DNA from: Posidonia oceanica
Taxonomy: Eukaryota; Streptophyta; Magnoliopsida; Alismatales; Posidoniaceae
Length of the DNA stretch: 64,000 nt
Assembly (NCBI GenBank): GCA_037176725.1
Contig: JAZBRS010000029.1
Coordinates: 124,157,001-124,221,000, forward strand
Direction of reading: 5' to 3'
The notes beneath the pieces are model-generated. The model worked only from the letters and a program-made list of their open reading frames with translations. It was not told the origin of the DNA and made no database searches. This document shows positions 44,544 to 54,618 of this stretch, in pieces (the stretch's first letter is position 1; each line of letters begins with the position of its first letter). A program made the translations under genes and the position numbers.

Positions 44544-45824
44544 CTACTGATAGTATTTCTTCAGATAGCAGAGGTTGACGGGCTCAGACTGCTCGACCTG
44601 GTCCATATCCTCAAGGGTTACAGCGCCTCCCGAAAAGATCTGCTTGACCACAAATGGGCCACGCCAATTGGGTCGGAATTTCCCTCGACCGTTAGGCAAA
44701 TGGATGGCGCGCAAGACAAGGTCCCCTGGTTGGAAGCTTCTGGGCTGGACCTTCTTCAAGAATGCTCTGGCCATCCGCTTCTGATAGCAGCGAGCGTTGT
44801 GCATGGCTTGCAATCTGTGCTCATCAATCAAGTTCTGTTGGACGCAGCGGTCTTCAACCCATTCTGCTCCTTCCAACTCAGCTTCCCGCAGGATCCGCAG
44901 AGAGGGGATTTCCACTTCAACAGGTAACACCGCTTCCATGCCGTACACTAGAGAGTACGGGGTGGCTCCTGTAGAGGTCCGGATTGATGTCTTGTACGCC
45001 CAGAGTGCGTACGGGAGCTTGTCGTGCCAATCCTTGTGGATTTCTGTCATTTTCTTCAGGATCTTGACAATGTTCTTGTTTGCAGATTCCACTACTCCGT
45101 TCATCTGAGGCCGATAGGGCGAGGATCGATGGTGCTTGATCTTGAGACTTTGCAGGTATTCTTCGATCCTTTTGGCAATGAAGTTTGAGCCGTTATCAGA
45201 GATGACAGAGTGCGGGACCCCATATCGGGCAACAATATTGTTTCTGATAAATTTTTCTGTTGCCGCAGCGGTGACTGTCCTGTAAGAGGCTGCTTCCACC
45301 CACTTGGTAAAGTAATCGATCGCTACCAGAATGTAACGATGACCATTTGAAGCAGCAGGGTGGATGGCGCCAATGACATCGATCCCCCAGGTGGAGAAAG
45401 GCCATGGCGAAGACATGTTGTGCAGCTGATGTGGAGGGGCCTTGATGAAGTTACCATGGATTTGACAGTTGTGGCATCTACGCACGAACCGGCAGCAGTC
45501 GACTTCCATGGTCTGCCAGAAATAGCCTTGCAGCATGATCTTCTTGGCCAGGAGGACGCCGTTCATGTGCGGGCCACAGGTCCCCGCATGCACCTGAAGC
45601 ATCAGCGTGTCAGCCTCCGATTTGTTCAGGCAACGCAGTAGCATCTGATTGTATGACCTTCTATACAGCTGTCCGGCCCCTAGCACATACTTTGACGCCA
45701 GACGCGCCAGAGTTCTCTTGTCTGTTGCCGTGGTATCAGGAGGGAAGCTACCAGACTCCAGGAAGGATTTTATGTCTTGATACCAGGGCTGCCCCTCTGC
45801 AGAATCCGCTTCCTCTATGCTCAT
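44544..45824 (-). CDS. Integrase of element A
   Basis: This 426-codon frame carries an N-terminal zinc-binding HHCC module (H79, H86, C117, C120). It then has the catalytic triad D149 (GIDVIG), D210 (ISDNGSNF) and E246 (NGVVESANK), with exactly 35 residues between the last two. The C-terminus has FRPNWRGPFVV, the GPY/F-type module, and no chromodomain, as expected for the Tat lineage. It inserts the cDNA, leaving 5-bp duplications. The Met at 45824 is probably not a natural start: the frame continues upstream into the RT ORF, broken only by an amber codon at 45837-45839. The stop at 44544 is the true polyprotein end. Confidence 0.9.
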   Translation of the reverse strand: MSIEEADSAEGQPWYQDIKSFLESGSFPPDTTATDKRTLARLASKYVLGAGQLYRRSYNQMLLRCLNKSEADTLMLQVHAGTCGPHMNGVLLAKKIMLQGYFWQTMEVDCCRFVRRCHNCQIHGNFIKAPPHQLHNMSSPWPFSTWGIDVIGAIHPAASNGHRYILVAIDYFTKWVEAASYRTVTAAATEKFIRNNIVARYGVPHSVISDNGSNFIAKRIEEYLQSLKIKHHRSSPYRPQMNGVVESANKNIVKILKKMTEIHKDWHDKLPYALWAYKTSIRTSTGATPYSLVYGMEAVLPVEVEIPSLRILREAELEGAEWVEDRCVQQNLIDEHRLQAMHNARCYQKRMARAFLKKVQPRSFQPGDLVLRAIHLPNGRGKFRPNWRGPFVVKQIFSGGAVTLEDMDQVEQSEPVNLCYLKKYYQ

Positions 45825-45836
45825 GCAGTATGCAGG

Positions 45837-48800
45837 CTATTCAATGCGAGTGACTGATACATCCACAATGCTGTCTTCTGAAATGGTGAGCCAGGATGCC
45901 AGAGTTGCTAGTGCGTCCGCATACGCGTTCTTTGCTCTGTTCAGGTATGTGAAGCGGATGCTCTCAAATTCTTCCATCAGCCTCAGCAGGTGTTCGTGAT
46001 ACGGCACAAGCTTGGGATCTTTTGTCTTCCAATCGCCGTTCACTTGAGAAATCACCAGCATGGCATCGCCGTGTACATGCAGCTTCTGCGCCTCATGCTC
46101 GAGGGCGACTTTCAACCCCAGAATGCACGCTTCGTACTCTGCTTCGTTGTTTGTGCAGGTGAAAGTCAGCTTCCTTGCGAAAGGAGTCATCTGTCCTTGG
46201 GGAGTGGTCAGCACTGCGCCTACGCCTCGGCCCTTCTTGTTGACTGCACCATCAAAGTAGAGCTGCCATTCCTCTGCTTCTTCAGGTTCTTTCTGCTCAG
46301 AGTCCTCCATTGCAAAAAGAATGTCTTCATCAGGGAACTGCGTCTGGAGGGGTTGGTATTCAGGCAGAGGGAGGTCAGCAAGATGGTCTGCCATTGCTTG
46401 ACCCTTCATGGACTTCTGTGTGACAAAGGTGATGTCGTACTGGGACAATAACACCTGCCACTTGGCACATCTGCCCACCATGGCCGGCTTCTGAAAGAGG
46501 AATTTGATGGGATCATGCTGGCATAAGAGCTGCACTGGGTATGCCATCAAGTAGTGCCTCAGCTTCTGTGCAGCCCAGACAAGGGACAGGCAAGTCTTCT
46601 CTAGTGTTGTGTACTTGGCTTCACATTCATTAAACTTCTTGCTCAGGTAGTAGATGGTGCGCTCCTTCCTACCAGATTCGTCATGTTGGCCCAAGACGGC
46701 GCCCATGGAATGCTGCGTGGTAGAAAGGTAGAGAAGCAAGGGTCTCCCTGGCGTAGGCGGGACCAGGACAGGAGGCTTGATCAACAGCTGCTTGATCTTG
46801 GCAAATGCAGCCTGACACTCCTCGTTCCAGTGAATCTGCGCATTCTTCTTCAAGAGCTTGAATATGGGTTCACAGATGGGCGTAAGCTGTGCAATGAAGC
46901 GACTGATATATTGTAAATGCCCAAGCAGACTTCTGACTTCTTTTTCAGTCCTGGGGGGTGGCATGTCCACGATGGCTTGTGCTTTCAACGGGTCCACCTC
47001 AATCCCCCTTTGGCTAACAATGTAGCCGAGCAATTTGCCAGAAGATACCCCGAATACGCACTTCTTGGGATTCAAGCGCAGCTTGTACTTCCGTAGACGG
47101 TCAAAGAGCTTTCTGAGACAGGCAAGATGATCCTCGGGCTCTTTGGTTTTGGCAATCATATCGTCTACATAGACCTCCACTTCTTGGTGCATGAGGTCGT
47201 GGAATAGCGCAGTCATGGCCCTCTGATAGGTTGCACCAGCATTCTTCAGGCCGAACGGCATGACTTGGTAGCAGAAGACTCCCCAAGGGGTGATGAATGA
47301 AGTCTTTTCCATGTCTTCTTCTGCCATCTTGATCTGATTGTATCCAGAGAAGCCGTCCATGAAGGAGAGCATTTTGTGGCCCGCTGTATTGTCGACTAGG
47401 ACGTCAATGTGGGGCAATGGAAAGTCGTCCTTGGGACTCGCCTTGTTCAGGTCCCTGTAGTCGATGCAGATTCGGATTCGGCCATCCTTCTTGGGCACAG
47501 GTACAATGTTTGCCAGCCATTCAGGATAAAGAACGACCTTCAGAAAGTTGACTCCCAGCTGCTTCATTATCTCTTCTTTGATCATGAGCAGCCACTGCGG
47601 TCGCCATCTTCTTAGCTTCTGCTTTACTGGCTTGGCATCTGGATTTAATGGCAGATTGTGCACCACTATCTCTATGTCAAGGCCGACCATATCTTCATAA
47701 CTCCAGGCGAAGACATCCGCATATTCTTTCAGGAGTGTGATGAATTCAGCTCGAGCCTGGGCGGACAGCTGGGCACTGATGCAAACTTCTCTGACTTCCT
47801 TAGCTGTGCCAATGTTAACAACCTCCGTTTCTTCTTCAACATGGAGGTTGGGGCCTTCTGGGTCGTCGTCATAGGGCCGGAACTCGGGCAAAGGTTCGTC
47901 AGTCTCATCCATGCCCGTATCATCCTCTTCTCCATAAGCAACAAGTTCTGAGAGGATCTCTTTCTCGAAGGAAGGGCTTGTGATGTCGAAAGAGTGCATG
48001 TGTTCCGTCGCTTGGCCCTGGTGACGCTTCAGGATGGTCACGCTCACTCGAGTATTCTTGTAGCCTCGGTGCGCGACCCCCGTCCCAGCAACTCCTTCTG
48101 CTGTTTGTTCTGGCCTGACTGGCTTTGCTGAGTGCTCTGCTGATTCTGCTGAGGGCTCAACTGACTCTACTGCTGACTGCTCTGCCGACTGTGCTGCTGA
48201 GGCATTCTGCTCTACTGCTACTGCATCTACTGCTGATGCTCCTCCCTCTGGGTCTTCTAGTGTGCTCGCAGAGGATATGCCGGACTGGCGGCTGATCCGG
48301 TTACTGCCGCTCGATGCATTGCTCAGGTGAGGCATGGGTTGCACAAACCACCTAGACCCGCCTTCTGGTTGAAGAGTGATGAGCTCATCTAGTCTAGGGG
48401 AGTCCGGCGCTGCTGAGTCTTCTAGGACCATGATAGAAGCATGGTCCTCTTGCAGAGGAGGATCTGTAACTACGGCTTTTCCTTTCCTTTCTGCAGCTTG
48501 ATGGTCTGCCAGGTCTTCTGCTATCGACTTGATCTGTTCTTGATAAAGCAATTCTAGGTCGGACATCCAAGAATCGACCTGGGCTTCTATCGCCACTCCT
48601 TCTTCTTCGTCTGAGGGGGAGTCGACGTAGTAGGCGCCGGGGGCCTGCGGCACTGGCCCAGCTGCAAGATGGATCACTGCCCTTGGAGTCTGCATGATCT
48701 GGTTCACGGGCGCGTCCGCTGATGGCAGTTCAGATGTAGAAGGCCCAAATAAACAGGCCAGCGGTGCTACTGATGAATAAGCTTCCAGGGTCACTGTCGG

Positions 48801-50006
48801 AGAGTAAGCAGGGGTGCTCTTTGGAGGGCTCAAGGGCCCAGAGAATGTAGTGCTCAGTTGGCCTTTTGTATCGGGCCGTAACTGAGAGAGCGCAGCTTCT
48901 GACGCCATAGGGTCTTGCCATGAGAGCTGCTGTTGGTTGTCAGGAGAATGCGGAGCGGACTGCGCCAGCTGCATTCCTGAAGATGATGCTGAAGGAGCAA
49001 GCTGGGCCACGCTGCCGACTGAGTTGATAGACTGCCCCTCCAGAGATGGGGGCAGTGGCACTGATGTGTCTGTGACCGCTGGTAGCATACTTGGTTCTGC
49101 CAAGAGGAGTGTCTCCGACTCCTGCACTGCTGCTGACTGTTCCTGAGGAACTGATGTGGCTGCTGAAGGATGGGAACTTGAATCTGCCACAGGGCCTGCT
49201 GAGCTGCCTGCTGTTTCTGCCAGAGGGAGAGCTAAATAAACTGACTGTGGGGCCTTTGCTCTGACCACTGTTTCTGCTGAGTTGATTGGGACTGCCTCTG
49301 TTGCATCAGACTGCTCCTCATCCGAGTAGTAGTCCTCAATACACACCCAATCCTCTGCCGGCGCTGTGGCTTGGTAGTCGGTTGATCCCAGAATTCCTGC
49401 ACTGGTAAAGTTAGTGAGGTCTCTGGGGATGACTGGCGCACGATCTTTGAGCTGGAAGCAGTGATCTTCGTTGAGCTTTGGTTCGTAGCCGAGACCTTCA
49501 GACTTCCTTCGCTCCACTGCTACGATCGGCTTCGCGATCCCTTGGCCGTGACGCCTGAGTGGCGTACCCTTTATGTAACCCCACCTGTGACACACATTCT
49601 CGACCATTCGAAAGGGGTTATTGTGAATGGTCAAGGAGTTGACACGTTCAAGATCAGGTACGAAGTTAACTGGCTCACACCGGTTAACGCGATAGAGGGC
49701 TTCAGAAGTCTCGGGGTCAAACGGGATGGATTGCGAAGACACGGGAGAGACTGCTTCAATCCGCTCCTTCTCAAAGTTCTCCGCCATGACGACAATGACA
49801 TCATCGCCACGACGGTACTTTATCATTCGATGGAGGGTCGAAGGAAGGACCTGATGCTTGTGGAGCCAAGGGCGCCCAAGCAGAAGATTGAAGTTAGGCT
49901 TCAAGTCGACGACATAAAATTCTACGTCGAAGACGACCGGACCGATAGCCAGAGGGATAACCAGAATCCCTAGAGCGTCATGGTGAGTGTTGTCAAAAGC
50001 AGTCAT
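45837..50006 (-). CDS. Protease end, linker, RT, RNase H and second RNase H of element A
   Basis: A 1389-codon frame. Residues 1-80 complete the protease (LLGRPWLHKHQVLPSTLHR). Residues 190-690 are a low-complexity Ser/Ala/Pro/Glu linker. Reverse transcriptase covers about 799-1010, with SFMDGFSG and YVDD (residues 946-949, bases 47160-47171). The first RNase H (about 1090-1210) has LYLSTTQHS where an Asp is expected, so it is probably catalytically dead. The second, archaeal-type RNase H (about 1255-1375) keeps FDGA, NEAEYEA, GDAM and ADALA acidic residues. It ends in an in-frame TAG at 45837. Its start is artificial: it continues the gag frame after a 2-bp deletion near 50042. Confidence 0.9.
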   Translation of the reverse strand: MTAFDNTHHDALGILVIPLAIGPVVFDVEFYVVDLKPNFNLLLGRPWLHKHQVLPSTLHRMIKYRRGDDVIVVMAENFEKERIEAVSPVSSQSIPFDPETSEALYRVNRCEPVNFVPDLERVNSLTIHNNPFRMVENVCHRWGYIKGTPLRRHGQGIAKPIVAVERRKSEGLGYEPKLNEDHCFQLKDRAPVIPRDLTNFTSAGILGSTDYQATAPAEDWVCIEDYYSDEEQSDATEAVPINSAETVVRAKAPQSVYLALPLAETAGSSAGPVADSSSHPSAATSVPQEQSAAVQESETLLLAEPSMLPAVTDTSVPLPPSLEGQSINSVGSVAQLAPSASSSGMQLAQSAPHSPDNQQQLSWQDPMASEAALSQLRPDTKGQLSTTFSGPLSPPKSTPAYSPTVTLEAYSSVAPLACLFGPSTSELPSADAPVNQIMQTPRAVIHLAAGPVPQAPGAYYVDSPSDEEEGVAIEAQVDSWMSDLELLYQEQIKSIAEDLADHQAAERKGKAVVTDPPLQEDHASIMVLEDSAAPDSPRLDELITLQPEGGSRWFVQPMPHLSNASSGSNRISRQSGISSASTLEDPEGGASAVDAVAVEQNASAAQSAEQSAVESVEPSAESAEHSAKPVRPEQTAEGVAGTGVAHRGYKNTRVSVTILKRHQGQATEHMHSFDITSPSFEKEILSELVAYGEEDDTGMDETDEPLPEFRPYDDDPEGPNLHVEEETEVVNIGTAKEVREVCISAQLSAQARAEFITLLKEYADVFAWSYEDMVGLDIEIVVHNLPLNPDAKPVKQKLRRWRPQWLLMIKEEIMKQLGVNFLKVVLYPEWLANIVPVPKKDGRIRICIDYRDLNKASPKDDFPLPHIDVLVDNTAGHKMLSFMDGFSGYNQIKMAEEDMEKTSFITPWGVFCYQVMPFGLKNAGATYQRAMTALFHDLMHQEVEVYVDDMIAKTKEPEDHLACLRKLFDRLRKYKLRLNPKKCVFGVSSGKLLGYIVSQRGIEVDPLKAQAIVDMPPPRTEKEVRSLLGHLQYISRFIAQLTPICEPIFKLLKKNAQIHWNEECQAAFAKIKQLLIKPPVLVPPTPGRPLLLYLSTTQHSMGAVLGQHDESGRKERTIYYLSKKFNECEAKYTTLEKTCLSLVWAAQKLRHYLMAYPVQLLCQHDPIKFLFQKPAMVGRCAKWQVLLSQYDITFVTQKSMKGQAMADHLADLPLPEYQPLQTQFPDEDILFAMEDSEQKEPEEAEEWQLYFDGAVNKKGRGVGAVLTTPQGQMTPFARKLTFTCTNNEAEYEACILGLKVALEHEAQKLHVHGDAMLVISQVNGDWKTKDPKLVPYHEHLLRLMEEFESIRFTYLNRAKNAYADALATLASWLTISEDSIVDVSVTRIE

Positions 50007-53000
50007 TCACTTCACGGCTGGCGTGATATCCTCGGCTTTGAATCAGCTTGGTTGCTGTACGCAAGGGGCAGACGTTAAGGCCTGATCCGTTATCAACCAG
50101 TGTTAGGGGAATGCGAAAGTTTTTGAACTGCACCGTGACGAATAGGGGTTGGTTGTGATTAATCCCTGCCGGAGGCAGCTCATCACTTGTAAAAGAGATG
50201 ACCTGGGGCTCCGCGATTAACCCAACCATGCTCTCCAAGGCAGAGAGCTCAATGGACTGGGACACACGAGCAGCCTGGAACACGTGAAGAAAAGCCTCGC
50301 GGTGCTCGGCAGAAGTGTGGATCAAATCCCAGATGGAGATGTCGGCTTTGACCTTCTTAAGCTGGGAGGTTAGGTCTGCTTTAGGTTGGCCTCTCCTAGC
50401 AGCTGGAGGGGTGATTCTAGCAGGTTCTACAGGGGTGGTGACAGGAAGCAGGGTTACTACAGGTTGGCTAGGGATTTGGCTAACTACAGGCTGATCCGGG
50501 GTTGGATCTGCTAAGGGTTGGCCTGAGGGTGGGGGTATAACAGGTCCAGGGTGAGTTGGCCTAGTTGCCGGTGCTGGGGGTCTATAAACCCTCCCCGATC
50601 GCGTTACTTCCGCGCACATTTCTGTGGCGTAGCTGTAAGGGACGCGATGGGTGTCCAGAGTCAAATCAATGACGACTGGAGCATGTGCTGCGAGCACAGG
50701 AGGGGTTACAGGGGGACCTACAGGATATTGAGGTCTATCTAGGGGATATGGTTGTTGGGGTGGGAAGGCTGGGGCAGGTTGAGGTCTGCCTAGAAGGTGT
50801 AGCTGAGGCCGCCCTAAAAGGTGGATGGGAGAACTAGGCTGAGCTTTGGCTAAGAGGTGTACAGGAGATTGAGCCTGAGGGAGCACGGTGGGGGGCGCGA
50901 GAGGGCGCTCCGGCCTAGCACGCGGTCGGATCAAATGGATTCCCGACTCGGAGCCGGCAACTGCCGCCAGATAGAGACTGACTGGGAAAGGCTCAGAGAT
51001 GTCAGAGATAAGATCAGAAGGGTCTACTACAGAAGTAGCAGGCCCAGAAGGAAAGACAGAGTGGACGCCTGAGGTTCCCGCCCCTCCCGGATAAGAGTAC
51101 TCCGGTAAAGGTTGGCGGACGATGCCAGAATGCGGGGGAACAGCTGGAGATGCAGATGCATGAGTGTGTGCTTGAGTGGATGCCTCGTGCGTGTCGATCA
51201 CAATCGTTCCCGATTCGATCAAGTCCTGAATTGCGTTCCGCAAGGAGAAGCAATTGTCCGTCGAATGCCCGACGCTTCGATGGAAATTGCAGAAGAGGTC
51301 CGGCCTAAACCAATGCGGCAGAGGGCTTGGCGGCGGACGAACCTCCGGGAACTTCAGGAGCGATGCCACCTTTGGCAAGATAACCGTGAGTGGTTCCACC
51401 AGTGGGGTGAAATTCCTCCTCTCAGCGGGTGGTCTTCTTTGCCTTGGGTGCGAGCCTTGCTGGACCGGTGTGGCAGGATAGACCGGTCTAGCGGTGGTAG
51501 TGATGTGCGGTGTGTGCGGGTTCCTAGGTGCAGGAGCGTACACCATCTGAGTTGGGGCAGGCCGAGACGGCAAGCGAACAGGCACAGCAGGAGAATCGAC
51601 GAATGCAACAGCGGGTTTCGGCGAATCCTTCCTCTTTGGGCGGTTGTTGCTGCTGCCGCTGTTGTTGCTGTTGGAGGCGCTGCTGTTGGCACTGTTGCTG
51701 CTGATCACTGCCTGCTTAGCGAACGCAGAGAGAGCTGGGAAGTTGCCACTCCGCAAAGAACTCTCCACGCGCGCTCCAGCTCTGATGAGTGCCGCAAAAG
51801 TAGTGACTGGCTGAATGCTAAGCAGAGCCCCGAGAGAGGGCTGCGCCCCTTTGATGACGATCTCGATAGATTCCTCGTCAGAGGGTCTATCTCGAACCTG
51901 AGAGTCAAGGGCGCGCCAGCGGCCGACGTACTCCCCGAACGGCTCGCCAGAGTTCAGCTTGATGGCGATCAAGTCCGCCCTCTTTGGGACAAGATCGAGG
52001 TTGAAGGAGTATTGCTCCAGGAACGCCTGACTGAGGTCGTTCCAAGTCTTGATGGCTGACATATCGAGTGATGTGAACCACTTGAGTGCCGGCCCAGTCA
52101 AACTCTTCTGGAACAAGCGGATCAGCAACCTCTCGTCAGCCTGAAGCTGAGCGAGATCACCGCAATACGCCTTCAGGTGTGCTACAGGGCAGCCCCTACC
52201 ATTATACTTTTCGAAGTCTGGGATTTTGAACTTCGGAGGGAGTACCGCCTCTAGAAAGCAGCAGAGGTCCCGAAATTGGTAGGTCTGGTGCTCAGTACCC
52301 TGCACTAGTCGTAGTGCCTTCTCCAAGATGTCCATCCGGTTATTCATGGGGTCTGGAATTGCTGCTGTAGGAGAGGGATCAGCAGGGGTAGTGAGCACAT
52401 ACGCCGAATGGGTCGCACCTAAGTGCTCCTCCGGATCTACCATAGCGTCGCCTGGTGGAGCAACGGGATGGCCGGCGTATCCGTGCCGGGGGACAGTGTA
52501 TGCAGGAGTGTATGCAGGATGCTGGACTTGGTGAAGAGGAGAAGAATAAATGCCATGTTGTGCTGGGTTAGGGGGTGGATGACGGAGCGCCAGTTGCTGT
52601 ACAGGCAGGGTGCCGGACAGCGAGCCAGCGAGGTACTGGGCTCCAGCCGATCCAAAGGATTGACCACCAGGAGGAAGTGGAGCATGTTGTGCCAAGTGTT
52701 GTGTAGGAGGCGGTAGACGGGCCCCCATCGTCAGTTGCGACGATGGTCGAGGCGGAGGTGCAGAGGTTGATGCATGAAATGCAGGAACTGGCCTCGGAGG
52801 AATCTCAGGGACGACAGAGACAGAGGAAGGACGAACTGATAGAGCCATGCCCTGCAGTCTCTGGGCAAGCTCCATCAGGTGCTGGTACTGCGCCTCAGGC
52901 GTCTCGGCAGCGGGAACGCTGAAGTGCAGTGCCGGCGGGGATTGAGAAACAAGTGGCACGGACACAGATGGTCCGGGAAGGGGGGATTCTACAGAAAAGG

Positions 53001-53448
53001 TCGTAGCGGCGGTGGAAGGGATGTCGAAAGCGACGTATCCCTGGGACGGAGGGGGCAGTGGGGTTTCCGGAACGCAAGTAACGGCCGTCAAGATAGACTC
53101 GGCGACTGGATCCGGAGGAAGGGAGGCTTGCCACTGTCCCGGGGTGTACTGAGAACCTAGAGACGTTAGAGGAGGAAACCCTGGCGTCGGAGGGGGAACA
53201 AGGGGGACAGAAAGAGCAACCGGAGGGGCCAGAACGGAAACACCCTCCGTGACAGGAGTAAAGGAAGGCTCACTAACGTACTGGGCTATCGCTGACCTAG
53301 AGCGTGTGAGAACAGGGCTGCGACGAGTATTCAAGCGGTGAGTCCTAAGAGGAGCTATCGTCGCAAATGCGGATAGCTCAGAGGGGGAATGGTCGTGAAC
53401 TAAGTCGCAAAAGGGCGTCAACGAGGGTCGATACTCGAGCTCTGGCAA
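49993..53448 (-). CDS. gag and protease start of element A
   Basis: A 1151-codon frame. Residues 1-400 are Pro/Ser/Ala-rich. The capsid-like Retrotrans_gag core is at about 412-570 (FEKYNGRGC, LIRLFQKSLTG, FLEQYSF, FGEYVGRW). A basic linker follows at 600-690, and the knuckle C720-x2-H723-x4-H728-x4-C733 is a CHHC variant. Residues 870-890 repeat HLLGRPQ. The retropepsin motif is LVDNGSGLNVCPL at 1117-1129; the Asn in DNGS is shared with C. The last 17 residues are out of frame: compared with C (GAATCCGAGCCTGG) A lacks two bases at about 50042. The start Met aligns with C's 27297. The first part of one polyprotein. Confidence 0.9.
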   Translation of the reverse strand: MPELEYRPSLTPFCDLVHDHSPSELSAFATIAPLRTHRLNTRRSPVLTRSRSAIAQYVSEPSFTPVTEGVSVLAPPVALSVPLVPPPTPGFPPLTSLGSQYTPGQWQASLPPDPVAESILTAVTCVPETPLPPPSQGYVAFDIPSTAATTFSVESPLPGPSVSVPLVSQSPPALHFSVPAAETPEAQYQHLMELAQRLQGMALSVRPSSVSVVPEIPPRPVPAFHASTSAPPPRPSSQLTMGARLPPPTQHLAQHAPLPPGGQSFGSAGAQYLAGSLSGTLPVQQLALRHPPPNPAQHGIYSSPLHQVQHPAYTPAYTVPRHGYAGHPVAPPGDAMVDPEEHLGATHSAYVLTTPADPSPTAAIPDPMNNRMDILEKALRLVQGTEHQTYQFRDLCCFLEAVLPPKFKIPDFEKYNGRGCPVAHLKAYCGDLAQLQADERLLIRLFQKSLTGPALKWFTSLDMSAIKTWNDLSQAFLEQYSFNLDLVPKRADLIAIKLNSGEPFGEYVGRWRALDSQVRDRPSDEESIEIVIKGAQPSLGALLSIQPVTTFAALIRAGARVESSLRSGNFPALSAFAKQAVISSNSANSSASNSNNSGSSNNRPKRKDSPKPAVAFVDSPAVPVRLPSRPAPTQMVYAPAPRNPHTPHITTTARPVYPATPVQQGSHPRQRRPPAERRNFTPLVEPLTVILPKVASLLKFPEVRPPPSPLPHWFRPDLFCNFHRSVGHSTDNCFSLRNAIQDLIESGTIVIDTHEASTQAHTHASASPAVPPHSGIVRQPLPEYSYPGGAGTSGVHSVFPSGPATSVVDPSDLISDISEPFPVSLYLAAVAGSESGIHLIRPRARPERPLAPPTVLPQAQSPVHLLAKAQPSSPIHLLGRPQLHLLGRPQPAPAFPPQQPYPLDRPQYPVGPPVTPPVLAAHAPVVIDLTLDTHRVPYSYATEMCAEVTRSGRVYRPPAPATRPTHPGPVIPPPSGQPLADPTPDQPVVSQIPSQPVVTLLPVTTPVEPARITPPAARRGQPKADLTSQLKKVKADISIWDLIHTSAEHREAFLHVFQAARVSQSIELSALESMVGLIAEPQVISFTSDELPPAGINHNQPLFVTVQFKNFRIPLTLVDNGSGLNVCPLRTATKLIQSRGYHASREVNDCF

Positions 53449-54599
53449 AGGGAAACTCGCTTACCGATCACGCTGACACAACAGAAGGAAACTAGGGTTA
53501 GAAACTAAAAGATGAATGCAAATGAGTTAGTTAAGTGGCATGAATGATGTGCATGCTTTCTAGTATGCCCCCTTACCTAACTAGTGTTTCCTAGCAAGGT
53601 TATCTACTCCGGGTATCCCTGGATGTACGGGTCACCGACTCAGGTCAGAAAAAGTAGGTCCCCTGTCTAACTCCCGGCCCAAAGCTCAGGTAATGACAGG
53701 GTGGTGCGTTGGTGGCCTCTACCCCGCCAAAGCGTGGGTGGTACCCTCTACTAACACCGACACGACCCCCGGAGAAGGAGGGGACAGACCGACCAACTTA
53801 TGCCACGCCCAAAGCAGTGGAACAAGAGGCCGGAACCGTCCTTCGCAGACTAGTAGGTGGACTCGGAGGAGAAGAATGCATGCCCTATATGATGCTTATG
53901 CAAATGATTAGAGTTTTTTATCTTGCACATTTTATTAACCAAAGGGAGTGAAGGATTGTTTGTAGTCCCTAGTTACCCCTAGAAGTTCCTTTTACTTGCA
54001 TTTTTTAGTTAACCATGGGGGAAGCAGACAAGTCTCTACTATCCTAAGCATGGCAAGTGCAAAAGGGAAGAAAATCAGTCAAAATGGCAAGCAACCATCA
54101 TACAACACAACAAAAGGCATGTTCAAGGCATGTGCGAGTGTTTGTGAATATGATGGTGAAAAAGAAACATTCATCAAGTCAAAAAGCATGTAAGCATAGT
54201 ATGTGCGTGTGTAGTGACATAGCAAGAGTGTAAAAGAAGCATTCAACGTTCAAAAAGCATGTATTTTAGCCAAACAAAGTATGTAGACATGTAATGTGCG
54301 AGAATTAAAGCAGTAATAAGCAAGTAAGGTAAAGTAAGGTAAAAGTAAGCAGACTGTAAAGGAGATAAGGGCACAAGCAAGACAGTAAGTAAATAAACAG
54401 GCAAAGGAGCAAAGCGAGGCAAAGGAAAGCGCAAACCGAGACAAAAGAGGTGCAAAACCTAAGCAAAGTAACTACGAAGCGACTCGCTAGGTGTTTGCAC
54501 AGAAAAGCGAGCAAAACAGGCGGAGAAGGCACACAAGGCAGACAAAGCTGCAAAACAAGCGAGCGAAAAGCCGGGAACGAAAGCCGGAGTCTAGTCTAG
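53449..54599 (-). other. 5' leader of element A
   Basis: A 1.15-kb leader. 53570-53890 aligns well with C (27430-27760) and B (13020-13340); the rest is degenerate AAGCA/GCATG repeats. The conserved segment is where a packaging or dimerisation signal would be expected, but this is inference. No ORF1 upstream of gag as in legume Ogre is visible. Confidence 0.6.
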
Positions 54600-54617
54600 T
54601 CCCCAGCAGAGTCGCCA
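54600..54617 (-). other. Primer-binding site of element A
   Basis: The minus strand TGGCGACTCTGCTGGGGA starts one base after the 5' LTR. It differs from the B/C site by T for C at position 10. Likely tRNA-Arg by analogy with Ogre; not verified. Confidence 0.82.
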
Positions 54618-54618
54618 C

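Noticed and set aside
49461..49973. 170-codon plus-strand ORF opposite the protease/RT frame
   Set aside because: A shadow of a conserved minus-strand coding region; no recognisable domain.
51112..52059. 315-codon plus-strand ORF opposite gag of A
   Set aside because: Antisense shadow of the gag core, Arg/Trp-rich, no family resemblance; the minus frame is clearly the coding one.
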